NCBI GenBank assembly: GCA_023391155.1
Contig: JAEWBM010000101.1
Coordinates: 1-25,278 of the forward strand
Direction of reading: 5' to 3'
DNA: 25,278 bases
Source of the DNA: Acidobacteriota bacterium
Lineage (GTDB): Bacteria; Acidobacteriota; Blastocatellia; Pyrinomonadales; Pyrinomonadaceae
The notes beneath the pieces were generated by a model. The model did no database searches and was not told the origin of the DNA. It worked only from the letters and a program-made list of their open reading frames with translations. Made by a program: the position numbers and the translations under genes. This document shows, in pieces, positions 14,379 to 21,576 of this stretch (its first letter is position 1; each line of letters begins with the position of its first letter).

Positions 14379-14403
14379 AGCACTCTTGGATCATGAGTGC
14401 TAA
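14377..14403. promoter_or_regulatory. CIRCE operator (HrcA binding site)
   Basis: TTAGCACTC (14377-14385), a 9-bp spacer and GAGTGCTAA (14395-14403): a perfect match to the CIRCE consensus. It predicts heat-shock control of groESL by an HrcA repressor encoded elsewhere. Confidence 0.98.
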
Positions 14404-14414
14404 ATACAACTTCC

Positions 14415-14462
14415 TCCCCTCCTGGATAGGAGGGGTGGCCGACAGGCCGGGGTGGTAGATCA
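14415..14462 (+). repeat. Dispersed palindromic element in the groES leader
   Basis: CCCCTCCT-GGAT-AGGAGGGG (14416-14435) followed by GGCC-GACA-GGCC (14437-14448) and GGGGTGGTAGATC. An inverted copy lies at 22282-22328 and a degraded one inside the MOSC gene. It lies between CIRCE and the groES start, so it would be in the mRNA leader. Confidence 0.85.
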
Positions 14463-14534
14463 ACCCGGCCGAAGCCGAAGCTGGAATCGTTATCTTAAAC
14501 CTTTAATCTACTTTTAGAAAGGAGTATCACAACT

Positions 14535-14852
14535 ATGGCAACCAACATCAAACCGCTTCACGATCGCGTCATTCTGCGCCGCATCGAGGAGACCGCTAAC
14601 CAAACGGCCGGCGGATTGTTCATCCCCGATACCGCTAAAGAAAAGCCGCAAGAGGGCGAGGTTATCGCCGTCGGCGAAGGCAAATATAAAGAAGACGGCA
14701 CCCGCCAGACGCTCGACGTCAAGGCCGGCGACCGTGTCCTTTTCGGCAAATACAGCGGCTCCGAGATCAAGCTCGACGGTGAGGAATACCTCATCATGCG
14801 CGAAGACGAGATCCTCGGCATCATCAACCGCGCAGGCGAAGCAGCAAATTAA
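14535..14852 (+). CDS. groES: Co-chaperonin GroES
   Basis: The 105-residue lid of the GroEL folding chamber. NIKPLHDRVILRRIE at the start, the mobile loop around EETANQTAGGLFIPDTAKEK, and GDRVLFGKYSGSEIKLDGEEY are characteristic. AAAGGAG at 14517-14523 is the ribosome-binding site and fixes the start. It is the first gene of the CIRCE-controlled operon, followed by groEL 118 bp later. The 130-bp leader carries a palindromic repeat. Confidence 0.99.
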   Translation: MATNIKPLHDRVILRRIEETANQTAGGLFIPDTAKEKPQEGEVIAVGEGKYKEDGTRQTLDVKAGDRVLFGKYSGSEIKLDGEEYLIMREDEILGIINRAGEAAN

Positions 14853-14855
14853 AGT

Positions 14856-14872
14856 CCGGTTTGTCGAACCGG
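14856..14872 (+). other. Small hairpin between groES and groEL
   Basis: CCGGTT-TGTCG-AACCGG begins 3 bp after the groES stop. It has no T-tract, so it may act as an mRNA-stability or partial-attenuation element rather than a terminator. The rest of the 118-bp spacer contains repeated CGACTT/GACTTC motifs and no gene. Confidence 0.5.
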
Positions 14873-14970
14873 TCCGGGAACCGTCGAGCGTCATCGCTTG
14901 ATTCCGACTTCCCTGACTACCTCGACTTCTCGACTTCAAAGACTTTCAAGACCTAGGAGACTAATTCATC

Positions 14971-16614
14971 ATGGCTAAACAAGTTATTCACGGAGAAGAT
15001 TCACGTTCCGCTATCCTGCGCGGTGTTAACCAGCTTGCGGATGCGGTAAAAGTGACGCTCGGCCCCAAAGGCCGCAACGTCGTTATCGACAAAAAATTCG
15101 GATCGCCGACCATCACCAAAGACGGCGTGACCGTTGCTAAAGAGATCGAGCTCAAAGACACGCTCGAGAACATGGGTGCACAGATGGTTCGCGAAGTCGC
15201 CTCGAAGACGAGCGACGTCGCCGGCGACGGCACCACCACGGCAACCGTTCTCGCACAAGCGATCTTTAAGGAAGGCGTCCGCACGGTCGCTGCCGGTGCA
15301 AACCCGATGGCGCTCAAGCGCGGAATCGACAAGGCCGTCACCGCCGTCGTCGAAGAGGTCAGCCGCCTTTCGAAGCCCGTTTCGGGCGACGCTATCGCTC
15401 AGGTCGGAACCGTCTCGGCTAACGGCGACAAGACCATCGGCACCATTATCGCTGAGGCGATGGACAAGGTCGGCAAAGACGGCGTCATCACCGTCGAAGA
15501 GTCCAAGACGATGGACACCGCTCTCGAAGTTGTCGAGGGTATGCAGTTCGACCGCGGCTATCTTTCGCCGTATTTCGTCACCGATCCCGACCGCATGGAA
15601 GCCGCTCTTGACGAGCCGCTCATCCTGATCAACGAAAAGAAGATCTCGAACATGCGCGACCTTCTGCCGATCCTCGAGCAGGTTGCCAAAATGGGCAAAC
15701 CCCTTCTGATCATAGCTGAAGACGTCGAGGGCGAGGCCCTTGCAACGCTCGTCGTCAACAAACTCCGCGGCACGCTCAACGTCGCTGCCGTCAAGGCACC
15801 CGGCTTTGGCGATCGCCGCAAGGCAATGCTCGAGGACATCGCGACCCTCACCGGCGGTAAGGTGATCAGCGAAGATCTCGGCATCAAGCTCGAATCCATC
15901 ACTCTCGAAGATCTCGGCCGTGCCAAAAAGATCACCATCGACAAGGAAAACACCACTATCGTCGAAGGTGCCGGCTCCGGCGAGGCTATCGACGGCCGCG
16001 TCAAAACGATCCGCAACCAGATCGAGGAGACGACCTCCGACTATGACCGTGAGAAGCTCCAGGAGCGTCTCGCCAAGCTCGTCGGCGGTGTTGCCGTGAT
16101 CAAGGTCGGTGCAGCCACCGAGACCGAGATGAAGGAAAAGAAAGCACGTGTTGAGGACGCAATGCACGCAACCCGTGCAGCCGTCGAAGAAGGCATCGTT
16201 GCCGGCGGCGGCGTGACCCTCGTCCGTGCTTCAAAGGTCCTCGGCGACCTCAAGCTCGAAGATGCGGATGAGCAGATCGGCGTTAATATCATCAAGCGTG
16301 CTGTTGAAGAGCCGCTCCGCCAGATCGTTGCCAACGCGGGCAAAGAGGGCGCGGTCGTCGTCGAAAAGATCCGTGCCGAAGATGCAGAGACCTTCGGGTT
16401 CAACGCTGCGACCGAGAAATACGAAGACCTCGTCTCGGCCGGTGTCATCGACCCCGCGAAGGTCACCCGCTACGCTCTGCAGAACGCAGCTTCGATCGCC
16501 GGCATGATGCTCACGACCGAAGCCATGATCGCTGACGCCCCCGAAGAAAAGGGCGGCGATGCCGGCATGGGCGGAATGCCCGGTGGCATGGGCGGCATGG
16601 GCATGGGCATGTAG
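14971..16614 (+). CDS. groEL: Chaperonin GroEL
   Basis: The 547-residue (57-60 kDa) chaperonin that folds proteins in the cytosol with GroES and ATP. Present are KVTLGPKGRNVVIDKKFGSP, the ATP-site aspartate in GDGTTTATVLA (Asp86), GYLSPYFVTD, AAVKAPGFGDRRKAMLEDIA and the flexible C-terminal GGM tail (GMGGMPGGMGGMGMGM). TAGGAG about 11 bp upstream of the ATG serves as ribosome-binding site. Full length and intact; second gene of the CIRCE operon. A stem-loop 52 bp after the stop probably ends the transcript. Confidence 0.99.
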   Translation: MAKQVIHGEDSRSAILRGVNQLADAVKVTLGPKGRNVVIDKKFGSPTITKDGVTVAKEIELKDTLENMGAQMVREVASKTSDVAGDGTTTATVLAQAIFKEGVRTVAAGANPMALKRGIDKAVTAVVEEVSRLSKPVSGDAIAQVGTVSANGDKTIGTIIAEAMDKVGKDGVITVEESKTMDTALEVVEGMQFDRGYLSPYFVTDPDRMEAALDEPLILINEKKISNMRDLLPILEQVAKMGKPLLIIAEDVEGEALATLVVNKLRGTLNVAAVKAPGFGDRRKAMLEDIATLTGGKVISEDLGIKLESITLEDLGRAKKITIDKENTTIVEGAGSGEAIDGRVKTIRNQIEETTSDYDREKLQERLAKLVGGVAVIKVGAATETEMKEKKARVEDAMHATRAAVEEGIVAGGGVTLVRASKVLGDLKLEDADEQIGVNIIKRAVEEPLRQIVANAGKEGAVVVEKIRAEDAETFGFNAATEKYEDLVSAGVIDPAKVTRYALQNAASIAGMMLTTEAMIADAPEEKGGDAGMGGMPGGMGGMGMGM

Positions 16615-16628
16615 TCCGGCGTTCAGAC

Positions 16629-16653
16629 TGGAGGGCAAGCATCCCTGCTTGCC
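16629..16653 (+). repeat. REP copy downstream of groEL
   Basis: A 25-bp element with a single difference (CCCTG for CCTTG) from the REP copies around the RAYT gene. It starts 15 bp after the groEL stop. Confidence 0.85.
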
Positions 16654-16665
16654 CGAGTTAATTCG

Positions 16666-16696
16666 AATCGGGAGTTCCGCATCGGAGCTCCCGATT
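16666..16696. terminator. Probable groESL transcription terminator
   Basis: AATCGGGAG (16666-16674) pairs with CTCCCGATT (16688-16696); after one mismatch, TCCG pairs with CGGA around a CAT loop. Only a short T run (TTT) follows, so termination may be incomplete. It could also serve the convergent CsgG-like gene. Confidence 0.65.
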
Positions 16697-16699
16697 TGC

Positions 16700-16718
16700 G
16701 TCTGCGTAAGCGGACGGC
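16700..16718 (-). repeat. Inverted copy of the CCGTCCGCTTACGCAGAC-type repeat
   Basis: GTCTGCGTAAGCGGACGGC is the reverse complement of the core of the repeat found five times at 21916-22228. It ends 9 bp before the CsgG-like gene's stop codon. Confidence 0.75.
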
Positions 16719-16727
16719 CGCCCCCGT

Positions 16728-17279
16728 CTACACATAGCTCGCCAATACTTCCGCCATTTGTTCTATGATGATCTTCATAACGAAGGTCTTCATTTCAGCG
16801 TCGCCTCCGCTTCGCATCGGCTTCCCGCTGCGCACCGAGAACTCGCCCGAGTATTTCACCTTGCCCGTCGCAACCTCGATCAGCCTCACGGAAACTATTG
16901 CCTGCCCGTGGCCGTCCGCGGCTTTCGGTGTGTAATCGCTTACGGTTCCCGTCACTATATAGGCAACGTCCAGGCCCTTGCCGGCCTTGGCCGCCGCGGC
17001 GGTTCCGCTGCCGTTTATCGCGGGCAGGTTCGCTTGGGTCGCCGACCGCGTATTCCTCACGTCGACCACCTTGAATTTTTTTGTCGAATAAAGCTCGAAT
17101 GCGATGCTTGCCTGCAGCTGCCTTTTCGCCTCGACGCTCATTTCCGCGGCCTTCGGGCCCGGAGTGAACTCCACCACCGCCGTCCGCACTTTTCCACTAT
17201 CTTGTGCGGGCCCCTGCGCGGCCGAAGCCCCTACAAATACTATCCCTATAAATAATGCAGCGATTGATCTCCCTATCAT
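16728..17279 (-). CDS. Secreted CsgG/TolB-N-like protein
   Basis: With the start at 17279 the protein has 183 residues. That ATG is chosen because GGAG lies 7 bp upstream and it begins directly with a signal peptide (MIGRSIAALFIGIVFVGASA, cleavage near SAAQG). A longer upstream start would place 15 polar residues before the signal. The mature part reads VRTAVVEFTPGP, LQASIAFELYSTKKFKVVDV, DVAYIVTGTVSDYTPKA and SVRLIEVATGKVKYSGEF. This is the periplasmic alpha/beta domain of the CsgG / curli-assembly family, common as a stand-alone lipoprotein-like or periplasmic protein. It has no lipobox cysteine and no other curli gene nearby, so a curli role is unproven. It is convergent with groEL. Confidence 0.82.
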   Translation of the reverse strand: MIGRSIAALFIGIVFVGASAAQGPAQDSGKVRTAVVEFTPGPKAAEMSVEAKRQLQASIAFELYSTKKFKVVDVRNTRSATQANLPAINGSGTAAAAKAGKGLDVAYIVTGTVSDYTPKAADGHGQAIVSVRLIEVATGKVKYSGEFSVRSGKPMRSGGDAEMKTFVMKIIIEQMAEVLASYV

Positions 17280-17441
17280 CTCGTGTCTCCTGTTCCAAAA
17301 AATAGGGCCGGAAGAACCGGCCACTCTTGAATGCGTTCACGAGACGGAAATACTATCAGTCGATCGTCCTCGCCGCTTAGGTTATTTGCAGTTCGTTTAT
17401 GGACACTCACCTTTAACCTACTAATCGCCGCACCATTCGCC

Positions 17442-17590
17442 GGACCATGCTCCGGCTGGCGCCTCAAACGTCCGCCGAAACGCGGACAACCTGTCCCCAC
17501 GAGTGCGAAGCACGAACCCGGCGCCACCTTCTTCATTCCCGTTGCCTTCAGGCAACGGTCAGGCTCCTCGATCAATCCGGGCTTTAGCCC
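17442..17590. repeat. Cluster of short palindromes in the 17280-17800 gap
   Basis: The 573-bp gap before the AAA ATPase gene begins with no recognisable gene. It contains GTCCGC-CGAAAC-GCGGAC (17470-17487), GTGC-GAA-GCAC (17503-17513), CCGTTGCC-TTCA-GGCAACGG (17539-17558) and GGGCTTTAGCCC (17579-17590), preceded by a looser CCGGACCATGCTCCGG near 17440. GGGCTAAAGCCC recurs at 22039-22050. Confidence 0.7.
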
Positions 17591-17649
17591 CAACCCTTCC
17601 CATCCCCGTCACTTCCACCTACGATAGCGGGGGTTAACAGCGCGGGGAT

Positions 17650-17759
17650 GTCTGTCCCGGGGGTGGACCATGGGGTGTCCCGGGGGGTGTCCCGGGGGGT
17701 GTCCCATTCGGGAAGTGTAGGCGTAAACCACAGGCTTATCAGTGGTTTGCGGGACAGAC
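17650..17759 (+). repeat. Iteron-like direct repeats inside an inverted repeat
   Basis: GGGGTGTCCC occurs three times with an exact 12-bp period (17672-17681, 17684-17693, 17696-17705). The array is enclosed by a perfect 10-bp inverted repeat, GTCTGTCCCG (17650-17659) and CGGGACAGAC (17750-17759). Within it a second inverted pair, AAACCAC (17725-17731) and GTGGTTT (17742-17748), flanks a TTATC-containing spacer. It lies just upstream of the ATPase promoter. Confidence 0.85.
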
Positions 17760-17794
17760 TCTCGGGTGAACCGATGAATTTTCAAAAAAACTTC

Positions 17795-17822
17795 TTGACA
17801 TACCGTTAGTTTCAGGTATGAT
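17795..17822 (+). promoter_or_regulatory. Promoter of the RepA-like ATPase gene
   Basis: TTGACA (17795-17800) and TATGAT (17817-17822) with a 16-bp spacer. Predicted transcription start is about 17829, giving a leader of only about 25 bases. Confidence 0.75.
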
Positions 17823-17843
17823 ACGTTGTGCCATACAACGTAT
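17821..17843. promoter_or_regulatory. Palindromic operator over the transcription start
   Basis: ATACGTTGT (17821-17829), spacer GCCAT, ACAACGTAT (17835-17843): a perfect 9-bp inverted repeat overlapping the -10 end and the predicted start site. A second overlapping palindrome, CCATAC-AAC-GTATGG, spans 17831-17845. The position is that of a repressor operator; the regulator may be the HTH-containing product itself. Confidence 0.75.
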
Positions 17844-17852
17844 GGAAGAAGT

Positions 17853-19175
17853 ATGCCAACGAACGGATCAGAAGTCAACGAAGAATTTGAGCCAAAGAAG
17901 GCGAATGCGTTTCTCGCTCGGGGGAGGAGGAAGTCCGCGGAGCCCGAGAGGCTGTTCGACGAGTTTTGGGTGGAGGGCGAGCTGGCATTGCTGTTCGGGG
18001 CGGCGGGCACGGGTAAGAGCGTGGTCGCGGTGCAGGTGGCGGATGCGATCGCGAGAGGGAGGCCGTTATCAGGGTTTGTGATGCCGAAACGGCGACGGAA
18101 GGTGCTATATGTGGATCTCGGCCTGACGGATGCGCAGTTTGCTGCGAGGTACGGGCGGTATAAGTTTTCGGAGCACCTGTTTCGCGGCAAGCCGAAGCCG
18201 GATGCGGACCTTTTCAGGTGGGTGAAGGGGGCGGTAGAGGCGATGGGCTTTGAGGCGGTGGTTATCGATGACCTTTCGGCGGTGAAACGAACGTATGACG
18301 GGATCAGAGAGAACCTGGTGCTGATGCGGCAGTTGAAGCGGTTGTGCGAGACGACGGGCCTGTCGGTTCTGGTGGTTTCGGACGCGGCGGAGCCGAGAGA
18401 GAATTGGGCGATGGAGGCCGACCTGGGGCGGTCGACGATACTGTGCAGATGGGCCGATAGCGTGTTTTCTATCGGGCGGATGCGGGGGCAGGATGGATGG
18501 CTTCGTTTGATCCAGTTGAGGGCACGGACGCCGACGATATTTTGGCGACCGGGGAACGCTCCGGTGGGCTGTATCAAGGAGCTGGCAAGCGGGCTGGTAG
18601 GGTTCGAGTTTGACGGGCGGTTCGCGCCGGTGATCGATGAGGAGCGTCGGAGGTTGATAATCGATGTATATTGGCGGCACGAGGGCGGGCAATCGTTCAG
18701 TGCCATTGCAGAGGCCCTCGGGATCTCGAAATCGTTTGCACATAAGTTGGCCCGCAATTGGACTCCTGCGATGGGAGGGAAGCCGGCGGTGGTTGAGGAG
18801 CCGGACGAGGAGGAGGAAGAGATCATCGACGCCGATTTGGCTGATGTATGGCTAAGTGAGGAGCGGGGTCGGGAAGAACCGGCGGACGAGGTAGAGACGG
18901 TCCGCGAGCCCACGATATACGATCTTGAGAAAGCGTACGACAGCGATTTCCGGCCGATCTATATTGAGTCCCGAATGACGCCCGGCGGCCGGCCGAAGGT
19001 GTGGTACCGGGAAGATAAGAAGGGCGTGGTGAAGAGGTTTGAGAGGAGGACGTGGGGGGTGAGTGTTGAGAGCTTTGAAGGCCCGACACGGCCGAGCGGG
19101 GGCAGTATGGGCATCCGGCCAGGTGCTGACAAGGCACCCTCCCGTTACAGTCGGACGACCCCTCCGCATACGTAA
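17853..19175 (+). CDS. RepA-like AAA ATPase (AAA_25 type) with C-terminal HTH
   Basis: A 440-residue RecA-fold ATPase resembling hexameric RepA-type helicases and related AAA_25 proteins of mobile elements. Walker A is GAAGTGKS (residues 49-56), followed by KVLYVDLGLTDAQFAARYGR and a Walker B-like FEAVVIDDLSAVKR (Asp139-Asp140), then TGLSVLVVSDAAEPRENWAM. Residues about 275-300 (GGQSFSAIAEALGISKSFAH) form a helix-turn-helix, followed by an acidic linker (EEPDEEEEEIIDADLAD) and a basic tail. Start ATG 17853 is chosen because the promoter would place the upstream TTG (17826) at or before the transcript start; GGAAG precedes the ATG. The coding strand is G-rich, unlike the C-rich + strand genes before it. 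It sits beside iteron-like repeats and a palindromic operator. A replication, recombination or mobile-element role is inference. Confidence 0.82.
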   Translation: MPTNGSEVNEEFEPKKANAFLARGRRKSAEPERLFDEFWVEGELALLFGAAGTGKSVVAVQVADAIARGRPLSGFVMPKRRRKVLYVDLGLTDAQFAARYGRYKFSEHLFRGKPKPDADLFRWVKGAVEAMGFEAVVIDDLSAVKRTYDGIRENLVLMRQLKRLCETTGLSVLVVSDAAEPRENWAMEADLGRSTILCRWADSVFSIGRMRGQDGWLRLIQLRARTPTIFWRPGNAPVGCIKELASGLVGFEFDGRFAPVIDEERRRLIIDVYWRHEGGQSFSAIAEALGISKSFAHKLARNWTPAMGGKPAVVEEPDEEEEEIIDADLADVWLSEERGREEPADEVETVREPTIYDLEKAYDSDFRPIYIESRMTPGGRPKVWYREDKKGVVKRFERRTWGVSVESFEGPTRPSGGSMGIRPGADKAPSRYSRTTPPHT

Positions 19176-19216
19176 GGGCACGGACAAACGACCAATGCCG
19201 GCGTATCATGCCAAGA

Positions 19217-20683
19217 TCAATTTTCCTTTGGTTTGCAGTAGGGGATCGGAATCGTAAGAACTAAATCATGAAGGGAGTTTTGGCCGTCGATACTAAGGGA
19301 AACGGAACGCTTGCCGGGGTCCCCGGCCTTCAACTTTTCGACGAGTTTGTCGATCTGAGGACAGCCATCGGCATGAAATCGGCGCAAATTTGTTTCAGCC
19401 GACACCCGGCCTTTGGCACCTTGAGGAATCTTGAAACTGAAGTTTCCTTGGCCATCTGCCTGAGCTTTAACACTTACGAACTTGTCGTCTTCCAGGGGCT
19501 CGAAGCGAACGGTCCCGTCCGGAAATGGACGTCCGTCTGAGAAAGTTAATACTCCTTTAATGGTCACCAAAGGATGGGTTTTGGCAACTCGGACCAGCAG
19601 ATCGCGCACGTGGACTCCGGCACCGACCGAGATAACTTGTGCGTCCTCTTTTCTTAAAGCATTGGGATAATAGAAGGTCTCGAAAGGGTTGGAACTCGTG
19701 ATCGAGCCGCGACTGTTGATTTCGAGCCTGTAATTACCCGCCGGGAGGTTCTCAATACTAAACGCCCCGCTCTCGTCCGTACAGTCGTCGGGTATACGGA
19801 AGGAGTCGGTGGTGGGAGTAAGCCAATAGGCACTAACACAAACGCCGACCATAGGGGTTCCCGCCGGCGATAGAACTACCCCCGCGATCTTATTATCGAT
19901 CTCCAAAAAGACGTTCAATTCGGTATGCCTGCCCGGAGCCACCGAGGACCGCACGATGTTCTCAGGCGGACTGGGCCGGCGCCCATATTTATCTTCGGAC
20001 GGAGAGATTACATAAGTAGAGATCTTCCATCCGTCAGGCACTTGATATTCGATGGAATAGTCACCTGGGGGAAGGCCCCATATCTGATAAAAGCCGTTTT
20101 TATCCGTTCGTACTATCTCCCGGACCTCGGTTCCTGAGATCGTAACTTTGAGATCTGCCACGCTGGGAGGCGCATCCCCCCAAGTCCTTATCAATCCAGA
20201 AAGCCGGGTCTTACCTTCGAGCTCAATGCGATCGTCGAGGTAGATGAGGTCGGGTTTAGCATCTTCAAGCCGTTTGGATCGAGAACACAGGCTTATCCAG
20301 TACAATTCATACGGCAGGTTCCCACGTTTTTCCGGGGGGCCTGTAAAAAAAAGGTAGCGTTGACCGATAGCGTCGTCGTGAAATCCCGTCGAGCAATCGC
20401 CGCCGCCACCGTTGAACACCCTGATAGTAGTGTTTTCCTTGAGGCCCCCTTTATAGACTTTTTCAATCGTCATCAGGGCAGCCGAGCTCCGATATACGTT
20501 GGTCCCGTCAACGCGCCGATCCAATTCCTCGATGCCGTCGAAGCGAGCGATCATCACGATAGGGGATCTTTCAAACTCCTCTTGTACCGTTGGTGGAGTA
20601 TAACAGCTACAGGCAATCGCGTCGGGGACAAAGGTCACAAGTGAAAATACGAGAAGGAGCAATGCGGGGGCGAAATATTTCAT
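19217..20683 (-). CDS. Secreted protein with TIMP/NTR-like and carboxypeptidase-regulatory-like domains
   Basis: A 488-residue exported protein. Residues 1-24 are a signal peptide (KYFAPALLLLVFSLVTFVPD, cleavage near AIA). The mature protein starts CSCYTPPTVQEEFERSPIVM, the Cys-X-Cys start and sequence style of tissue-inhibitor-of-metalloproteinase/netrin-like (NTR) domains seen in many bacteria. Then come three or more beta-sandwich domains of the carboxypeptidase regulatory/SdrD-B type: about residues 160-270 (DKNGFYQIWGLPPGDYSIEY), 270-345 (DESGAFSIENLPAGNYRLEI) and 375-480 (TIKGVLTFSDGRPFPDGTVR). It probably acts on the cell surface or outside; function unknown. No partner gene is adjacent. 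Confidence 0.85.
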   Translation of the reverse strand: MKYFAPALLLLVFSLVTFVPDAIACSCYTPPTVQEEFERSPIVMIARFDGIEELDRRVDGTNVYRSSAALMTIEKVYKGGLKENTTIRVFNGGGGDCSTGFHDDAIGQRYLFFTGPPEKRGNLPYELYWISLCSRSKRLEDAKPDLIYLDDRIELEGKTRLSGLIRTWGDAPPSVADLKVTISGTEVREIVRTDKNGFYQIWGLPPGDYSIEYQVPDGWKISTYVISPSEDKYGRRPSPPENIVRSSVAPGRHTELNVFLEIDNKIAGVVLSPAGTPMVGVCVSAYWLTPTTDSFRIPDDCTDESGAFSIENLPAGNYRLEINSRGSITSSNPFETFYYPNALRKEDAQVISVGAGVHVRDLLVRVAKTHPLVTIKGVLTFSDGRPFPDGTVRFEPLEDDKFVSVKAQADGQGNFSFKIPQGAKGRVSAETNLRRFHADGCPQIDKLVEKLKAGDPGKRSVSLSIDGQNSLHDLVLTIPIPYCKPKEN

Positions 20684-21034
20684 ACGAGTGAGTTCCGCAA
20701 GGGGTATATTTCGTAAGTATACACGAGATCGTCAACTGAGTTCTCCCCGGTCGGTTCCCGCCAAGGCACTGACATCCGGTATACGATGGGGAATCATATC
20801 AATCTGGTTAGGGAGTCTTAATGAAAATTCACGCAGAGTTTTTCGCGAGAGTTGGCGAAGGACTTTTAGGTTTATCGGCAAGCGGGAAAAGAATGTATTA
20901 TGGGAAAGTAACAATTGCAATAATCCTGACCCTGATTTCCTTGCTGATTTCCCATGATTTCCCATGGGATCCTAGAGGAAAGAATGTTGAGTTACGATAC
21001 TGGAATAAAAAAACAAAAAATTAATTTGAAAAAA
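20684..21034. other. Intergenic region, no convincing gene
   Basis: About 350 bp between the divergent secreted-protein genes. Short open frames exist on both strands but lack family resemblance, ribosome-binding sites and codon bias. It contains TGATTTCC repeated three times near 20932-20965 with ATTTCCCATG doubled, and becomes very A-rich from 20990. It probably holds the promoters of both flanking genes, which I cannot place with confidence. Confidence 0.5.
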
Positions 21035-21571
21035 ATGAAGCTAATATTAATCGTAACTATATTTTGTGCGGGTATTTTTGTTAATTCAGCCTTCGGACAA
21101 AAGCAAGACTCTTGTTCGTGTGTAAGATCATATATCAATCCATCTGTTACATTTCCACAAGAGGAGTGTAAATCAGAGAGAGTTCAAGTCTCTGAGAGCC
21201 GGACCTTAGAAGAAATGACTTGTTTATTGAAGGAAAAAGGAAATACAAATAAGTCTAGAATATGGAGTGCAGTTATTAGTCCCAAAATGTCAGATAATTT
21301 ATCTTCACCTACTGTTGAAATTGCTGCATTGTATGAGATTTCAAGAATGTATTATCAACGAGAAGATTTTGCGTGGGCAATAATGCTTGAACACATTGGA
21401 AAAGAAGAAAATAATTCAAACGAAGTAATCCGCATAGCATACGAAGAATATGAACTTTGGCTTAAAATTGTAAAAAAGATCGGTCTTGGTGAAGCAAGGA
21501 AAATAAAGTTTGATCCATTGAAGCATTCAGAAGTTCGTTGGTATAAGAGAGATTCATTGATGGGACAGTAA
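21035..21571 (+). CDS. AT-rich orphan secreted protein
   Basis: A 178-residue protein I do not recognise. ATG 21035 is chosen because it begins directly with a signal peptide (MKLILIVTIFCAGIFVNSAF, cleavage near FGQ). The mature part has four cysteines early (SCSCVRS, QEEC, MTC) and a helical C-terminal half with AALYEISRMYYQREDFAWA and NEVIRIAYEEYELWLKIVKK, which resembles an Imm- or TPR-like helical fold, not proven. The base composition (about one third GC) is far below the window average, a strong sign of recent transfer. It is followed at once by an Rhs fragment in the same direction, so an immunity protein left from an Rhs toxin cassette is a reasonable guess. Confidence 0.7.
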   Translation: MKLILIVTIFCAGIFVNSAFGQKQDSCSCVRSYINPSVTFPQEECKSERVQVSESRTLEEMTCLLKEKGNTNKSRIWSAVISPKMSDNLSSPTVEIAALYEISRMYYQREDFAWAIMLEHIGKEENNSNEVIRIAYEEYELWLKIVKKIGLGEARKIKFDPLKHSEVRWYKRDSLMGQ

Positions 21572-21576
21572 AAGGC

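Noticed and set aside
15001..16167. Open frame of 388 codons antisense to groEL
   Set aside because: Shadow of a highly conserved gene with biased codon use.
16728..17279. Curli secretion channel CsgG
   Set aside because: The protein is too short, lacks the lipobox cysteine and has no csg neighbours; only domain-level similarity is claimed.
17720..17750. DnaA boxes near the skew switch
   Set aside because: The nearest matches (TGTGGTTTA on the minus strand and TTATCAGTG) differ by two or more positions from TTATCCACA and are not clustered.
17609..18913. Long open frame (434 codons) antisense to the RepA-like gene
   Set aside because: Serine/arginine/proline-rich translation without family features or a ribosome-binding site; it is a shadow of the G-rich sense gene. 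Its first part merely translates the iteron-like repeats.
20688..21024. Short plus-strand frames between the two secreted-protein genes
   Set aside because: No ribosome-binding site, no family resemblance, and they run into the signal-peptide gene in another frame; coding status not supportable.
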